Below, in pieces: positions 1 through 8,290 of a stretch of 64,000 nt of DNA. Position 1 is the stretch's first letter. The number at the start of each line of letters is the position of its first letter. Origin of the DNA: Vreelandella lutescens (GTDB taxonomy: Bacteria; Pseudomonadota; Gammaproteobacteria; Pseudomonadales; Halomonadaceae). The DNA is taken from NCBI RefSeq assembly GCF_014640815.1, contig NZ_BMHM01000006.1, forward strand, positions 62,001 through 126,000, read 5' to 3'. The notes beneath the pieces were generated by a model, which searched no databases, was not told the origin of the DNA, and saw only the letters and a program-made list of their open reading frames with translations. Made by a program: the position numbers and the translations under genes.

Positions 1-15
1 ATAAGAGCCAAGACA

Positions 16-1959
16 ATGATAGATGTCTTATTTTCCAGTTTGGGGCAGTTGTTTACTGTTCCCCATATGCTGTACATGGTGATGGGTGTCCTCATCGGTT
101 TAATCGTGGGCATCATCCCAGGGCTTGGCGGCATTGCCGGTATGTCGCTGCTGTTACCGTTTCTTTATGGCATGGAGCCTTCCGTTGCTCTGGGCATGCT
201 GATGGGCTTAGTGGCGGTGATCCCCACGGGCGATACGTTTGCCTCTGTACTGCTTGGTATCCCAGGTTCTAGCGCTTCCCAGGCCACCGTGGTGGATGGC
301 TTTGCATTGGCAAAAAAAGGGCAGGCGGCACGAGCGCTCTCGAGCGCGTTTTTGTCGTCCATGATCGGTGGGCTTATCGGTGCGCTGGTGCTGACGGCCT
401 TTATCCTTATTGCTCGGCCTGTTGTACTCTCGTTCTCTTCCTCAGAGCTGTTTATGTTGACGCTGCTGGGGCTTTCCATGGTGGCGGTGCTGTCTGGTAA
501 AGATGTCTTTAAAGGCATTGCCGCCTGCGGCGTTGGCTTGCTGGTGGGTACCATTGGTATGGCACCGGCCACTGGCGAGTTTCGGCTGCCGTTTGAAATT
601 GACTACCTCTACGACGGGTTGCCGTTAGTGGTGGTGGGGCTAGGTATTTTCGCACTGCCTGAAATCATTGATTTATTAGTGAAACGCGGCGCGATTGCCG
701 AGCAGCCCTGCCAATTGGGCAAAGGCTGGAAAGAGGGCGTCAAGGATGTGGCCAAGCGGCCTGGGCTGGTAGCTCGCTGTGCGGGCATTGGCAGCTTGAT
801 GGGTACGATTCCTGGTTTGGCGGGCTCCGTGGTGGATTGGCTCACCTACGGCCATGCGGTACAGAGCGCCAAGGATAAATCCCAGTTCGGTAAAGGCGAT
901 ATTCGCGGTGTGATTGCGCCGGAGTCGGCTAACAACGCCTGTGCCTGCGGGGCGATGGTGCCCACGCTGCTGTTCGGTATTCCCGGTTCGGGCACGGCGG
1001 CGGTGTTTTTAGGTGGTCTGCTTCTGCTGGGCCTTCAGCCCGGTGTCAGTATGTTAGAAACCAACCTTGATCTGACCTACACCATTATTTGGTCGTTAGC
1101 CCTGGCGAATATTTTAGGCGCTGCGCTCTGTTTGGGTTTGGCGCGCCCGGTCGCCAGCTTAACCCGTGTGCCCTTCGTGATTTTAGCGCCGCTAATTACC
1201 ATCTTGATTCTCTTTGCGGCCTACCAAGCCACGCGTTCGCTGGGGGATCTCTTGGCCCTCGGCATCATTGGCGCGATTGGCGTGCTGTTTAAGCAGGCAA
1301 ACTGGTCTCGTCCTGCCTTCTTAATTGGCTTTGTACTCGCGCCCGGTGCCGAAGCGTACTTCTATCAAGCTGCCCAGTTTCAGGGGGCAGAGGCCTTTAT
1401 GCGACCTGGCGTGCTGATCATTGGTGCTCTGATTGCGGCATCACTGCTACTTCCGCCGTTACGCAGCTACTTGAAAAAGCGCCGTCAAGCAGATGAGCCC
1501 ACGACCCATGAGCGTCAGGAGGAAGTGGCTCCGCTGGCACTGGGCGTGATCGATGTCGCGCTGCTGGGTAGCCTGTTAGCAGTGGCGGGGTACATGTGGT
1601 GGGCGTTTGCGGATCTTTCCATGCTGGGCGGCATCATGCCTAGGCTTGCGATTGCCATCATTGTAGCGGCGTGCGTGTTGGAAATTATCAGAACGGTTAT
1701 CAAGCCGATGAAGTGGCAAACGCAGACATTGAGCCAGCAGTTGCTCTGGGTCGCCGGTTTCTTCGCATTGATAGGCAGTGTGATGGTACTGGGCTTCCTA
1801 TTTGCCGCTGCGGTATTTTGCCTAGGGTTCTTATTGGTGGTGGCACGGATGAAGCCCGTGGCGGCGGTAGGGTTGGCGGCGTGCGTCACGCTTTTCCTGA
1901 TGGGGATGGCGAACCTGCTAACGCTGACCTATCCCACAGGAATGTTAGCGGGACTGTAA
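16..1959 (+). CDS. TctA-family tricarboxylate carrier permease with fused TctB-like domain
   Basis: This is the membrane permease of a tripartite tricarboxylate transporter (TTT), which takes up citrate-like carboxylates using a periplasmic binding protein. The protein is 647 aa. Residues 1 to about 495 are a complete TctA unit with many hydrophobic helices and the family's glycine-rich signature near residues 30-45 (IIPGLGGIAGM). A charged linker follows (about 495-508), then about 140 more residues with four hydrophobic segments that resemble the small permease TctB (DUF1468). Ordinary TctA proteins are about 500 aa and TctB is a separate gene, so this looks like a TctA-TctB fusion. The ATG lies only 15 bases into the window, so a tctC-like binding-protein gene could lie just upstream, out of view. 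The gene ends at a strong terminator. The substrate cannot be told from sequence. Confidence 0.9.
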   Translation: MIDVLFSSLGQLFTVPHMLYMVMGVLIGLIVGIIPGLGGIAGMSLLLPFLYGMEPSVALGMLMGLVAVIPTGDTFASVLLGIPGSSASQATVVDGFALAKKGQAARALSSAFLSSMIGGLIGALVLTAFILIARPVVLSFSSSELFMLTLLGLSMVAVLSGKDVFKGIAACGVGLLVGTIGMAPATGEFRLPFEIDYLYDGLPLVVVGLGIFALPEIIDLLVKRGAIAEQPCQLGKGWKEGVKDVAKRPGLVARCAGIGSLMGTIPGLAGSVVDWLTYGHAVQSAKDKSQFGKGDIRGVIAPESANNACACGAMVPTLLFGIPGSGTAAVFLGGLLLLGLQPGVSMLETNLDLTYTIIWSLALANILGAALCLGLARPVASLTRVPFVILAPLITILILFAAYQATRSLGDLLALGIIGAIGVLFKQANWSRPAFLIGFVLAPGAEAYFYQAAQFQGAEAFMRPGVLIIGALIAASLLLPPLRSYLKKRRQADEPTTHERQEEVAPLALGVIDVALLGSLLAVAGYMWWAFADLSMLGGIMPRLAIAIIVAACVLEIIRTVIKPMKWQTQTLSQQLLWVAGFFALIGSVMVLGFLFAAAVFCLGFLLVVARMKPVAAVGLAACVTLFLMGMANLLTLTYPTGMLAGL

Positions 1960-1982
1960 AGCGGCGCGCCCTAAGACAAACG

Positions 1983-2012
1983 CACAAAAAGCCACTCAAG
2001 TGGCTTTTTGTG
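1983..2012. terminator. Bidirectional intrinsic terminator
   Basis: A perfect 14-bp inverted repeat (1983-1996 with 1999-2012) has a GC core flanked by five A on the left and five T on the right, so it can act on either strand. It lies between the convergent TctA-like and RidA-like genes. Confidence 0.85.
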
Positions 2013-2041
2013 TTCAAGTAAGACCAACAAAACAAGAAGTG

Positions 2042-2431
2042 TTATTGCTTGACGCGCTTTGCCATCAGCGTGATTTCCACGGAACTGCCACCGCAAATGT
2101 TGGGTGATTCAGTACAGGTGCGCGCTGGGTAGTGGCCCGGTTCAAAAAATTCGGCGTAGATGCTGTCTAGCGCATTGATCTGTTTTAGGTCAGTGAGGTG
2201 CACATCCACGCGAACCACGTCCGCTAGACGGCTACCTTCTTGCACCAGCATACGCTCCAGTTCGCGCATCACTAATCGGGTCTCTTCTTTGACATCGCCA
2301 CGGGAGGCGTTGCCGTTAGAAAGATCTGCGACTGTCAGGCCAGAAATAAAGATATAGTGATCGTCAACCACCATATGGCTACCCGGAAAACTGGGTTTTG
2401 GCAGGGTAGGGTCGTTGATGAACTGTGTCAT
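2042..2431 (-). CDS. RidA/YjgF-family (putative reactive imine deaminase)
   Basis: This is a 129-aa protein of the RidA (YjgF/YER057c/UK114) family, whose best-known members are trimeric enzymes that hydrolyse reactive enamine/imine intermediates such as 2-aminoacrylate to keto acids and ammonia. The family pattern is present: the ISG segment near residue 30, Arg104 in PARTC, and Glu119 near the C-terminus, which match the catalytic Arg and the conserved Glu. The length is typical. The start ATG at 2431 has an AGGAGA ribosome site a few bases upstream. It is a single gene, convergent with the carrier gene. Several RidA subfamilies have other roles (for example in aminophenol or pyrimidine catabolism), so the exact substrate is open. 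Confidence 0.88.
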   Translation of the reverse strand: MTQFINDPTLPKPSFPGSHMVVDDHYIFISGLTVADLSNGNASRGDVKEETRLVMRELERMLVQEGSRLADVVRVDVHLTDLKQINALDSIYAEFFEPGHYPARTCTESPNICGGSSVEITLMAKRVKQ

Positions 2432-2616
2432 GTGCTCTCCTTGGCAATGAGAAATGCCTTGCCACTCTCTGACTCTGGCCGCTTAACAGGGTTCAATTCA
2501 TCACCGGACTGGTGTCTCCTAGCGCTTTGCTCTACGCTGGCGGGCTTTTATAGCTCGCCAGTGCTTGTTGTCAGGTAGGGAAGTGGCGGGGTGAACGAAC
2601 GCAACGAGAGAGCGTT

Positions 2617-3177
2617 ATGAAGGTAGTCCATGTAAGTCAGAGTGAGCCGCGTGATGCGTGTTTGGCCAAGCTGTGTGCTGAGGTGTATGGCCAGCAGGCA
2701 GGCCTAACGCCGCTGGTGGTGTTTACCGGTACTAAAAATGTGCTGTTTGCCCAAGAAGGCGCGCGCCTTTTGGCAGGTGTGGACGGTGTGGGCAAGCCGC
2801 TGGCGCTAGCCCTGCTGGTGCTTGATGAAGCGGGCCAGGGCATGACCGTTACCCACGCCTGTGAGTTTGCAGAGGGCGCGAAAGCGCGTTTACTCAGTGA
2901 GTTAAGCCTTAAAGCACCGCTGCGTATTGATGTTCAGGATGAAAAAGAGAAAACGTTCTATCAGCAGTGTGGCTTTAAACGCTGGCTAGCGGCGGATAAC
3001 GGCCAATATATTGGCCTGTCGCCCCGCCATCCTGCCAAAAGCGTCGAGGCGCTATCGCCCACGTTAGCACTGGATGAAGCGCTGATTTTGCGTCGCTTTA
3101 AACACGATGCAGCCGCGTTTACTCAAGCTAAAGAGGCTTTTTTAACCGGGATCAATAGCGTGCCTGCGACGCTTTAA
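2617..3177 (+). CDS. Hypothetical protein with GNAT-like C-terminal motif
   Basis: This is a 186-aa soluble protein that I do not recognise with certainty. Around residues 105-122 it has a segment (KTFYQQCGFKRW) like motif B of GNAT acetyltransferases, where a Tyr precedes a CGF turn. An LALLVLD strand sits upstream where a GNAT beta strand is expected, but no clean acetyl-CoA (Q/RxxGxG/A) loop is visible. It may be a diverged N-acetyltransferase or only share the fold. The ATG at 2617 follows GAGAG at a six-base spacing. It appears to be transcribed alone, divergent from the RidA gene; the gap between them contains a 9-bp near-perfect hairpin at 2537-2561. Confidence 0.6.
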   Translation: MKVVHVSQSEPRDACLAKLCAEVYGQQAGLTPLVVFTGTKNVLFAQEGARLLAGVDGVGKPLALALLVLDEAGQGMTVTHACEFAEGAKARLLSELSLKAPLRIDVQDEKEKTFYQQCGFKRWLAADNGQYIGLSPRHPAKSVEALSPTLALDEALILRRFKHDAAAFTQAKEAFLTGINSVPATL

Positions 3178-3291
3178 GGCAACGCGGTGTTCCATTTTTT
3201 GCAACCAACTTCCACGCTGTTGTCATGATCTGGTGAGCTGTGCTGGGTAAAATAGTGCCATCATTTTAACGTTGATTAAGAGGAACAACAG

Positions 3292-3819
3292 ATGGCACTA
3301 ACAGTGATGGACAGCTCTACGCGTTACGGACTGGTGAGTCGGGCATTACATTGGGGAATGGCACTGCTGTTTGTGTGGCAATTTAGCAGTGCTGCCGCCA
3401 GAGTGTTTTTAGAAGATACGGCGATTGACGGCTTCCTTTGGGGTACCCATAGCCAAGTGGGCGTTGTGTTAATGGCGCTCGTTGTGATTCGCGCTGTTTG
3501 GGCGGTGATGAATGCTTCACGGCGTCCGCCAGCGGTGAGCGTGATGGCGAAGCTTGGCCACTTGGCGCTTTACGGTTTGATGATCGCCGTGCCCGCGATT
3601 GCGCTGATTCGCCAGTACGGCTCGGGCCGTGCGCTGGATGTGTTGGGCATTAATCTAATGGCGGGCGGTGGCGAGCGCATCGAGTGGATGACTAACTTAG
3701 GCGGTTTGTTACACGGCGAGCTGGGTTGGGCGCTGTTAGCCTTGGTGGTAGGCCATATCGCGATGGCGGTATTGCACCGCAGGCTGACCAACCACAGCAT
3801 TATGACGCGCATGGCTTAG
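3292..3819 (+). CDS. Cytochrome b561 family membrane protein
   Basis: This is a 175-aa four-helix membrane protein of the bacterial cytochrome b561 family (YceJ/CybB-like), a di-haem b electron carrier in the inner membrane. The expected haem-ligand histidines can be seen: His20 (RALHWG) in helix 1, His53 (GTHSQVG) in helix 2, and His141 (LLHGELG) and His155 (GHIAMAVLHR) in the last part. The length matches the family. In other bacteria these proteins oxidise quinol, and some reduce superoxide or pass electrons to periplasmic partners; no partner gene such as yceI is next to it here. The start ATG is preceded by AGGA. A terminator follows at 3844. Confidence 0.9.
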   Translation: MALTVMDSSTRYGLVSRALHWGMALLFVWQFSSAAARVFLEDTAIDGFLWGTHSQVGVVLMALVVIRAVWAVMNASRRPPAVSVMAKLGHLALYGLMIAVPAIALIRQYGSGRALDVLGINLMAGGGERIEWMTNLGGLLHGELGWALLALVVGHIAMAVLHRRLTNHSIMTRMA

Positions 3820-3843
3820 CCATTTAGGCGTTGCAATATGCGC

Positions 3844-3873
3844 AACGGCGCACCCACTGGGTGCGCCGTTTTT
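3844..3873 (+). terminator. Intrinsic terminator after cytochrome b561
   Basis: A 12-bp perfect GC-rich stem (3844-3855 with 3859-3870, three-base loop) ends in a run of five T. It lies between the convergent cytochrome b561 and VWA genes and suits the plus strand best. Confidence 0.85.
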
Positions 3874-3901
3874 GTTGCTGCTGTTGCTGCCTAGGCCAAC
3901 G

Positions 3902-5080
3902 CTACTTCGCCAATTCGCGCATGGCGGTTTCCAGGCCTTCCAGCGTCATCGGGTACATACGGTCGTCGATGAGCTCGCGGATCAACTGGGTGGAGTAGGT
4001 GTACTCCCACGCCCTGGGAGGCATTGGGTTAAGCCAGGCCAAACGGGGGAATTTCTCGGCCAAGCGTTTGAGCCACACGCCGCCAGCTTCATCGTTAAAG
4101 TGCTCGACGCTTCCGCCGCGGTGCGTGACCTCGTAAGGGGACATGGCGGCGTCACCTACGATCACCACTTGGTAATCGGCGCCGTAGGTGTGCAGCACAT
4201 CCATGGTAGGGATGCGTTCGTTGCCACGGCGCTGGTTGTTTCTCCACACGCCTTCATACAGGCAGTTATGAAAGTAGAAGTGCTCCAGGTGCTTAAACTC
4301 AGAGCGGGCCGCCGAGAATAGCTCTTCACAGACGCGAATGTGGTCATCCATCGAGCCGCCTACGTCCAGAAACAGCAGCACCTTCACCGCGTTGTGGCGC
4401 TCTGGGCGCATCTGCACGTTGAGCAGCCCGGCATCCTTGGCGGTTTCACGGATGGTGCTATCCACGTCGAACTCTTCTAACGCCCCTTGGCGAGCGAATT
4501 TGCGCAGCCGCCGCAGGGCCATTTTGATATTGCGGGTGCCCAGCTCCAGCGAGTCATCGTAATCCCGAAAGCGCCGTTCATCCCACACCTTGGTAGCGCG
4601 CCGATGGCGGGAACCATCCTGCCCGATGCGAATGCCCTCTGGGTTGTAGCCGTAAGCCCCAAACGGGCTAGTGCCGCCGGTACCAATCCACTTATTGCCG
4701 CCCGCGTGGCGCTCCTTCTGCTCCTCCAGGCGTTTTTTAAAGGTCTCGATGAGTTCCTCTAAGCCACCCAAGGACTCAATCTTGGCCTTCTCTTCGTCGG
4801 TGAGCTGTTTTTCAAACTCCTGGCGTAGCCACTCATCGGGAATCAGCGCTTCGATGGCGGCGTCCATGTCCTCAAGGCCTTTAAACCAAGCGGCAAAGGC
4901 GCGATCGAAGCGGTCAAAGTGGCGCTCATCTTTGACCATGACCGTGCGCGCCACCTGATAAAACGCCTCCATATCGGCAAACACCACGCCCCGCTCGACC
5001 ACGGCGTGAAGGTCCAACAGCTCCCGCAGTGACACAGGTACGCCCGCGCGTTTGAGGGTTTCAAATAAGCCGATAAACAT
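3902..5080 (-). CDS. VWA domain protein, CoxE-like, partner of MoxR ATPase
   Basis: This is a 392-aa cytoplasmic protein. The N-terminal 200 residues are charged and helical (EEQKERH region). The C-terminal part, from about residue 225, is a von Willebrand factor A fold (LLFLDVGGSMDDH) of the kind found in CoxE/VWA proteins next to MoxR ATPases. The metal-site motif is DVGGS rather than the usual DxSxS, so the first serine is replaced by glycine. MoxR/VWA pairs act as chaperones that insert metals into or activate partner enzymes (CoxD/CoxE for CO dehydrogenase is the classical case). The gene starts three bases after the ATPase stop, so the two are co-transcribed and probably act as one complex. 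No client enzyme is encoded beside them. Confidence 0.87.
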   Translation of the reverse strand: MFIGLFETLKRAGVPVSLRELLDLHAVVERGVVFADMEAFYQVARTVMVKDERHFDRFDRAFAAWFKGLEDMDAAIEALIPDEWLRQEFEKQLTDEEKAKIESLGGLEELIETFKKRLEEQKERHAGGNKWIGTGGTSPFGAYGYNPEGIRIGQDGSRHRRATKVWDERRFRDYDDSLELGTRNIKMALRRLRKFARQGALEEFDVDSTIRETAKDAGLLNVQMRPERHNAVKVLLFLDVGGSMDDHIRVCEELFSAARSEFKHLEHFYFHNCLYEGVWRNNQRRGNERIPTMDVLHTYGADYQVVIVGDAAMSPYEVTHRGGSVEHFNDEAGGVWLKRLAEKFPRLAWLNPMPPRAWEYTYSTQLIRELIDDRMYPMTLEGLETAMRELAK

Positions 5081-5083
5081 GGC

Positions 5084-5938
5084 TTAGCGCCCGCTGTTCT
5101 TCTGGCGACGCATCATAAAGGCCAGGCGTTCAAGCAGGTGGGTGTCCTGCTCGTTTTTGACCAGCGCACCGGCCATGGGCGGCAGTGCTTTGGCGGGGTC
5201 GCGATGGTAGAGCGCTTCTTGCGCCAGCTCATCGGCCATCAGCAGCTTGAGCCAGTCGACCAGCTCTGAGGTTGAGGGCTTTTTCTTCAGCCCTGGAGCG
5301 CTGCGCAGGTCAAAGAAAACTTCCAATGCTTCGCTGACCAGTTTCGGGGCGATGTTCGGGAAGTGAACATCCACAATCGCCTGCATGGTCTCGCGGTCGG
5401 GGAATTCGATATAGTGGAAAAAGCAGCGGCGCAGAAAAGCATCCGGTAGTTCTTTTTCGTTGTTGGAGGTGATGACGATGATCGGGCGCTTTTCGGCGCG
5501 GATGGTTTCACCGGTTTCGTAGACGTGGAACTCCATACGGTCCAACTCTTGGAGCAGGTCGTTGGGGAATTCGATATCTGCTTTGTCGATCTCATCAATC
5601 AGCAGTACCACCCGCTCATCGGCGGTAAATGCTTCCCACAGTTTGCCGGGCTTAATGTAGTTAGCGACGTTCTCAACACCTTCTACGCCCAATTGGGAGT
5701 CCCGCAGGCGGCTCACCGCATCGTACTCATACAGCCCTTGGGCGGCTTTGGTGCTGGATTTGATGTGCCAAGTGATCAGCTTGGTGCCGAGGGATTCTGC
5801 CAGCTCTTCTGCTAATAAGGTTTTGCCGGTGCCCGGCTCGCCTTTGATGAGCAGCGGGCGCTCAAGCACCACGGCAGCATTCACCGCCTGTTTAAGCGCA
5901 TTGGTTGCGATATACGAAGAAGTGGAGTCAAACGCCAT
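5084..5938 (-). CDS. MoxR-family AAA+ ATPase
   Basis: This is a 284-aa AAA+ ATPase of the MoxR class. The Walker A motif GEPGTGKT is at residues 33-40, the Walker B strand is VVLLIDEIDKAD, and a sensor/arginine-finger region (TSNNEKELPDAFLRR) follows. I chose the ATG at 5938: it has GAGG upstream and begins right at the conserved family N-terminus. The reading frame is open up to a TTG at 5986, but that would add 16 unconserved residues without a good ribosome site. It is the first gene of a two-gene operon with the VWA protein. By analogy it would use ATP to remodel a client together with the VWA partner; the client is unknown. Confidence 0.92.
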   Translation of the reverse strand: MAFDSTSSYIATNALKQAVNAAVVLERPLLIKGEPGTGKTLLAEELAESLGTKLITWHIKSSTKAAQGLYEYDAVSRLRDSQLGVEGVENVANYIKPGKLWEAFTADERVVLLIDEIDKADIEFPNDLLQELDRMEFHVYETGETIRAEKRPIIVITSNNEKELPDAFLRRCFFHYIEFPDRETMQAIVDVHFPNIAPKLVSEALEVFFDLRSAPGLKKKPSTSELVDWLKLLMADELAQEALYHRDPAKALPPMAGALVKNEQDTHLLERLAFMMRRQKNSGR

Positions 5939-6028
5939 AGTGGGCCTCGGCTTATTGGAAGCGTGGTGAGTATCAGATTCAAACAAGTGTACGTGAGGCT
6001 AGCCGCCCAGGCCAAGCGCCGTCCGCTG

Positions 6029-8002
6029 TCAGGCCTTATTCGGCGGCACGATGCCCTGGCGCTGCATTTGCCGATACACCGTTGGTCGTGAAACCCCCAG
6101 CTCGCGGGCCACGGCGCTAATGTTCCAGTGGTGTTGCTGCAGCCGTGTCACGAGATGGCTATCGGCGGCCTCGCTTTCAGTCGCGGTTATCGCAGGTGTA
6201 CGAGTAATGCGCTGGCTGAGGCACTGTTCAGGCAGGTCGTACACGGTGATTTCATCACTCTCGGCGGTGGCGAGTGCAAACGCCAGGGCGTTTTTCAACT
6301 GACGAATATTGCCGGGCCAGGCGTAGGCGAGCAGCGCACTGATGGCGTCGGCCCGCAGCCGAGGGGCGGAGCTTGCGCCGCGCTCGCTCACCACATCGCT
6401 GAACACTTGGCGAATCACATAGAGCTTATCGGCCCGTTCGCGCAGCGGCGGTAAGCGCAGTTGGGCGCCGTTTAAGCGGTAGTAGAGGTCCTCACGAAAC
6501 TCTCCTTGTGCAATCATGGTGTCGATGTGGCGGTGGGTGGCGGTAATCACCCGGATATCGACTTTTTCGGGTTTGTTTGCCCCTAGCGGCATGACTTCCC
6601 GCTCGGCCAGTACCCGCAGAAGACGGGTTTGCAGGGCCAGCGGCATATCGCCGATCTCATCTAAAAACAGCGTGCCGCCGTGGGCCTGGGGGATCAGCCC
6701 ACGCATACCTTTTGCCCGCCCGCCGGTAAACGCGCCGGGTTCATAGCCGAACAGCTCGCTTTCGATCAGTGCTTCGGGAATCGCCGCACAGTTCACCGCA
6801 ATAAAGGGGCCTTTGGCACGGTTGCCGCTGTCGTGCAGCGCACGGGCAACCACTTCTTTGCCGGTGCCGGTTTCGCCGCTGATCAGCACGTTCACACTGG
6901 CTTCGTTACACAGCCGTTCGGCCAGCTTCTGCACTTTACGTATGGCGGGGTCGTCGGCCCCCAGCCGTTCTAGCGCTGTTGGCAGCGAAGAGGCGGGCTT
7001 ACCGAGTGGTGCGATGCGCGGCCTGCGCGGCTCCAGCAGGCTAATAAAGTAGATGGCGTTGCTGGCGCGGGCGCGAAACGCCCTGAGCTGGTCGTTGGTT
7101 GCGCTGTTGATGCTCAGCACATCGGCAATTTCGCACTCAAACAGCTCGCTGAGCATCGGCGCGTGGTGGGCAGACCACGGCGGCCAGCGCTGTTGGTGCG
7201 CACTGATCAGTTCGCGGCCGACGGCATTGGCGGCAATCACCTGGCCGTTCTCTTCAATGGCGATAAGCCCCCGCCCGTTCACATGCACAAACTCTCGCGA
7301 GGTATCTAAGCGCACCATTAGGCAGTCGCGGTAGCGCTGCAGGAAGTAGGCATCTTCAATCATGCGGGCGTAGAGGGTGACCAGCGAGAGGCTGAAGTTC
7401 TGGCTCTCATGTTGAGTGGGTGATTGCAGCGCCGAGATATCCAGCACGGCCATCACGTTGCCCTGCGGGTCGGCGATGGGGGCGGCGGTGCAGGTGAGTG
7501 AGATATGCGTGGCGTCGAAGTGCTCCTGGCGGTGGCAAATGATCGCTTGGCGGTCGTGCAGGCAGGTACCTACGGCACAGGTGCCTGCGAAGCGCTCGTC
7601 CCAGTCGGCACCTAAATAGAGGCCCGCTTTGCGTAGCTGCTGGTCTTGGTTGGGGTTGCCGCGAAACTCGACGGTAATGCCGCGATGGTCGGTGAGTAGC
7701 AGCACGTAGCCGAGCTGGGCGATTTGCCCGTAGAGCTGATCGACCCCGGCGCGGGCAACGTGCAGCAGCTCATCAACGGATTCCCGGTGCTCGATCAGGG
7801 TTTGTTGAGGAACCACCCGGGCAGGGCGTGGCTGCGTGGGGTCGAGTTGGTACTCGTTGAGGCAGCGCAGCCAAGAGCGGCGGATGGTGGCCTGCGCCGG
7901 AAGCTGCGGCGCATCCAGCCCTTCACCGAGCTGGAAGATGTGCTCGATATGCTGGCGCTGCACGGAGGCCAAGCGTGTCGGTGGTAGTGATGGCGTTGGC
8001 AT
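6029..8002 (-). CDS. AcoR-type sigma54-dependent transcriptional activator
   Basis: This is an enhancer-binding protein of about 657 aa. A GAF-like sensor region (about residues 60-200, with the AcoR-style GTCAVGTCLHDRQA segment) is followed by a linker or PAS-like region, then an AAA+ sigma54-interaction domain (Walker A GETGTGKE, Walker B GGTLFLDEIGD), and a Fis-type helix-turn-helix at the C-terminus (NISAVARELGVSRPTVYRQM). The sigma54-contacting loop reads GAFTGG instead of the standard GAFTGA. I prefer the ATG at 8002 to a GTG at 8017. It is divergent from the flavin monooxygenase operon, whose promoter has a -24/-12 element and upstream palindromes, so it very probably controls that operon. 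AcoR proteins respond to acetoin or related small carbonyl compounds; the inducer here is inferred only. Confidence 0.9.
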   Translation of the reverse strand: MPTPSLPPTRLASVQRQHIEHIFQLGEGLDAPQLPAQATIRRSWLRCLNEYQLDPTQPRPARVVPQQTLIEHRESVDELLHVARAGVDQLYGQIAQLGYVLLLTDHRGITVEFRGNPNQDQQLRKAGLYLGADWDERFAGTCAVGTCLHDRQAIICHRQEHFDATHISLTCTAAPIADPQGNVMAVLDISALQSPTQHESQNFSLSLVTLYARMIEDAYFLQRYRDCLMVRLDTSREFVHVNGRGLIAIEENGQVIAANAVGRELISAHQQRWPPWSAHHAPMLSELFECEIADVLSINSATNDQLRAFRARASNAIYFISLLEPRRPRIAPLGKPASSLPTALERLGADDPAIRKVQKLAERLCNEASVNVLISGETGTGKEVVARALHDSGNRAKGPFIAVNCAAIPEALIESELFGYEPGAFTGGRAKGMRGLIPQAHGGTLFLDEIGDMPLALQTRLLRVLAEREVMPLGANKPEKVDIRVITATHRHIDTMIAQGEFREDLYYRLNGAQLRLPPLRERADKLYVIRQVFSDVVSERGASSAPRLRADAISALLAYAWPGNIRQLKNALAFALATAESDEITVYDLPEQCLSQRITRTPAITATESEAADSHLVTRLQQHHWNISAVARELGVSRPTVYRQMQRQGIVPPNKA

Positions 8003-8090
8003 GGCGAATCCACACACGATTATTGTTGTACTTCCAGCCTATGCGCTTTGTAGTGGGTGTCAACGAGGCTGTATTACGCCGTTAGTCGTG

Positions 8091-8137
8091 CGTTACACCT
8101 GTAACGTTCGCCGTACACAGGGCGTGACAGGTGTACG
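8091..8137 (+). promoter_or_regulatory. Palindromic upstream activator sites for the AcoR-like protein
   Basis: Two dyads lie 107-153 bp upstream of the expected start point: a perfect CGTTACA-2bp-TGTAACG (8091-8106), and CGTACAC-12bp-GTGTACG (8112-8118 with 8131-8137). Together they also form an overlapping TGTAACG/CGTACA half-site pair. Their position and symmetry fit enhancer sites for the divergent Fis-type activator. Confidence 0.65.
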
Positions 8138-8216
8138 CGGTTTGCGCTGTTTGATAGCGATACGAAGATGCTTAATTGCTTATGTTTTTCAGACATTTAT
8201 TACCGGTTTTGAGAAT

Positions 8217-8234
8217 TTGGCACGGCGGGTGCTT
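8217..8234 (+). promoter_or_regulatory. Sigma54 (-24/-12) promoter of monooxygenase operon
   Basis: The sequence TTGGCACGGCGGGTGCTT has GG at 8219-8220 and GC at 8231-8232, separated by exactly ten bases, and a full TGGCACG -24 box. Transcription would start near 8244, about 47 bases before the ATG at 8291. Confidence 0.85.
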
Positions 8235-8290
8235 AGGGTTGAGTGTCTTATCGACAGTTCAACAATAACAACGACCTTGGAGTACCCGCG

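Noticed and set aside
165..845. Long frames on the opposite strand of the TctA-like gene
   Set aside because: They are low-complexity translations opposite a well-supported gene, with no ribosome site or family resemblance.
2537..2561. Hairpin between the RidA and GNAT-like genes
   Set aside because: A 9-bp stem with one G-U pair but no T run on either strand; the two genes diverge here, so a terminator is not expected, and its role is unclear.
8243..8290. GTG start for the monooxygenase 16 codons upstream
   Set aside because: It lies at the predicted sigma54 start point and has no ribosome site; the ATG at 8291 has GGAG in position.
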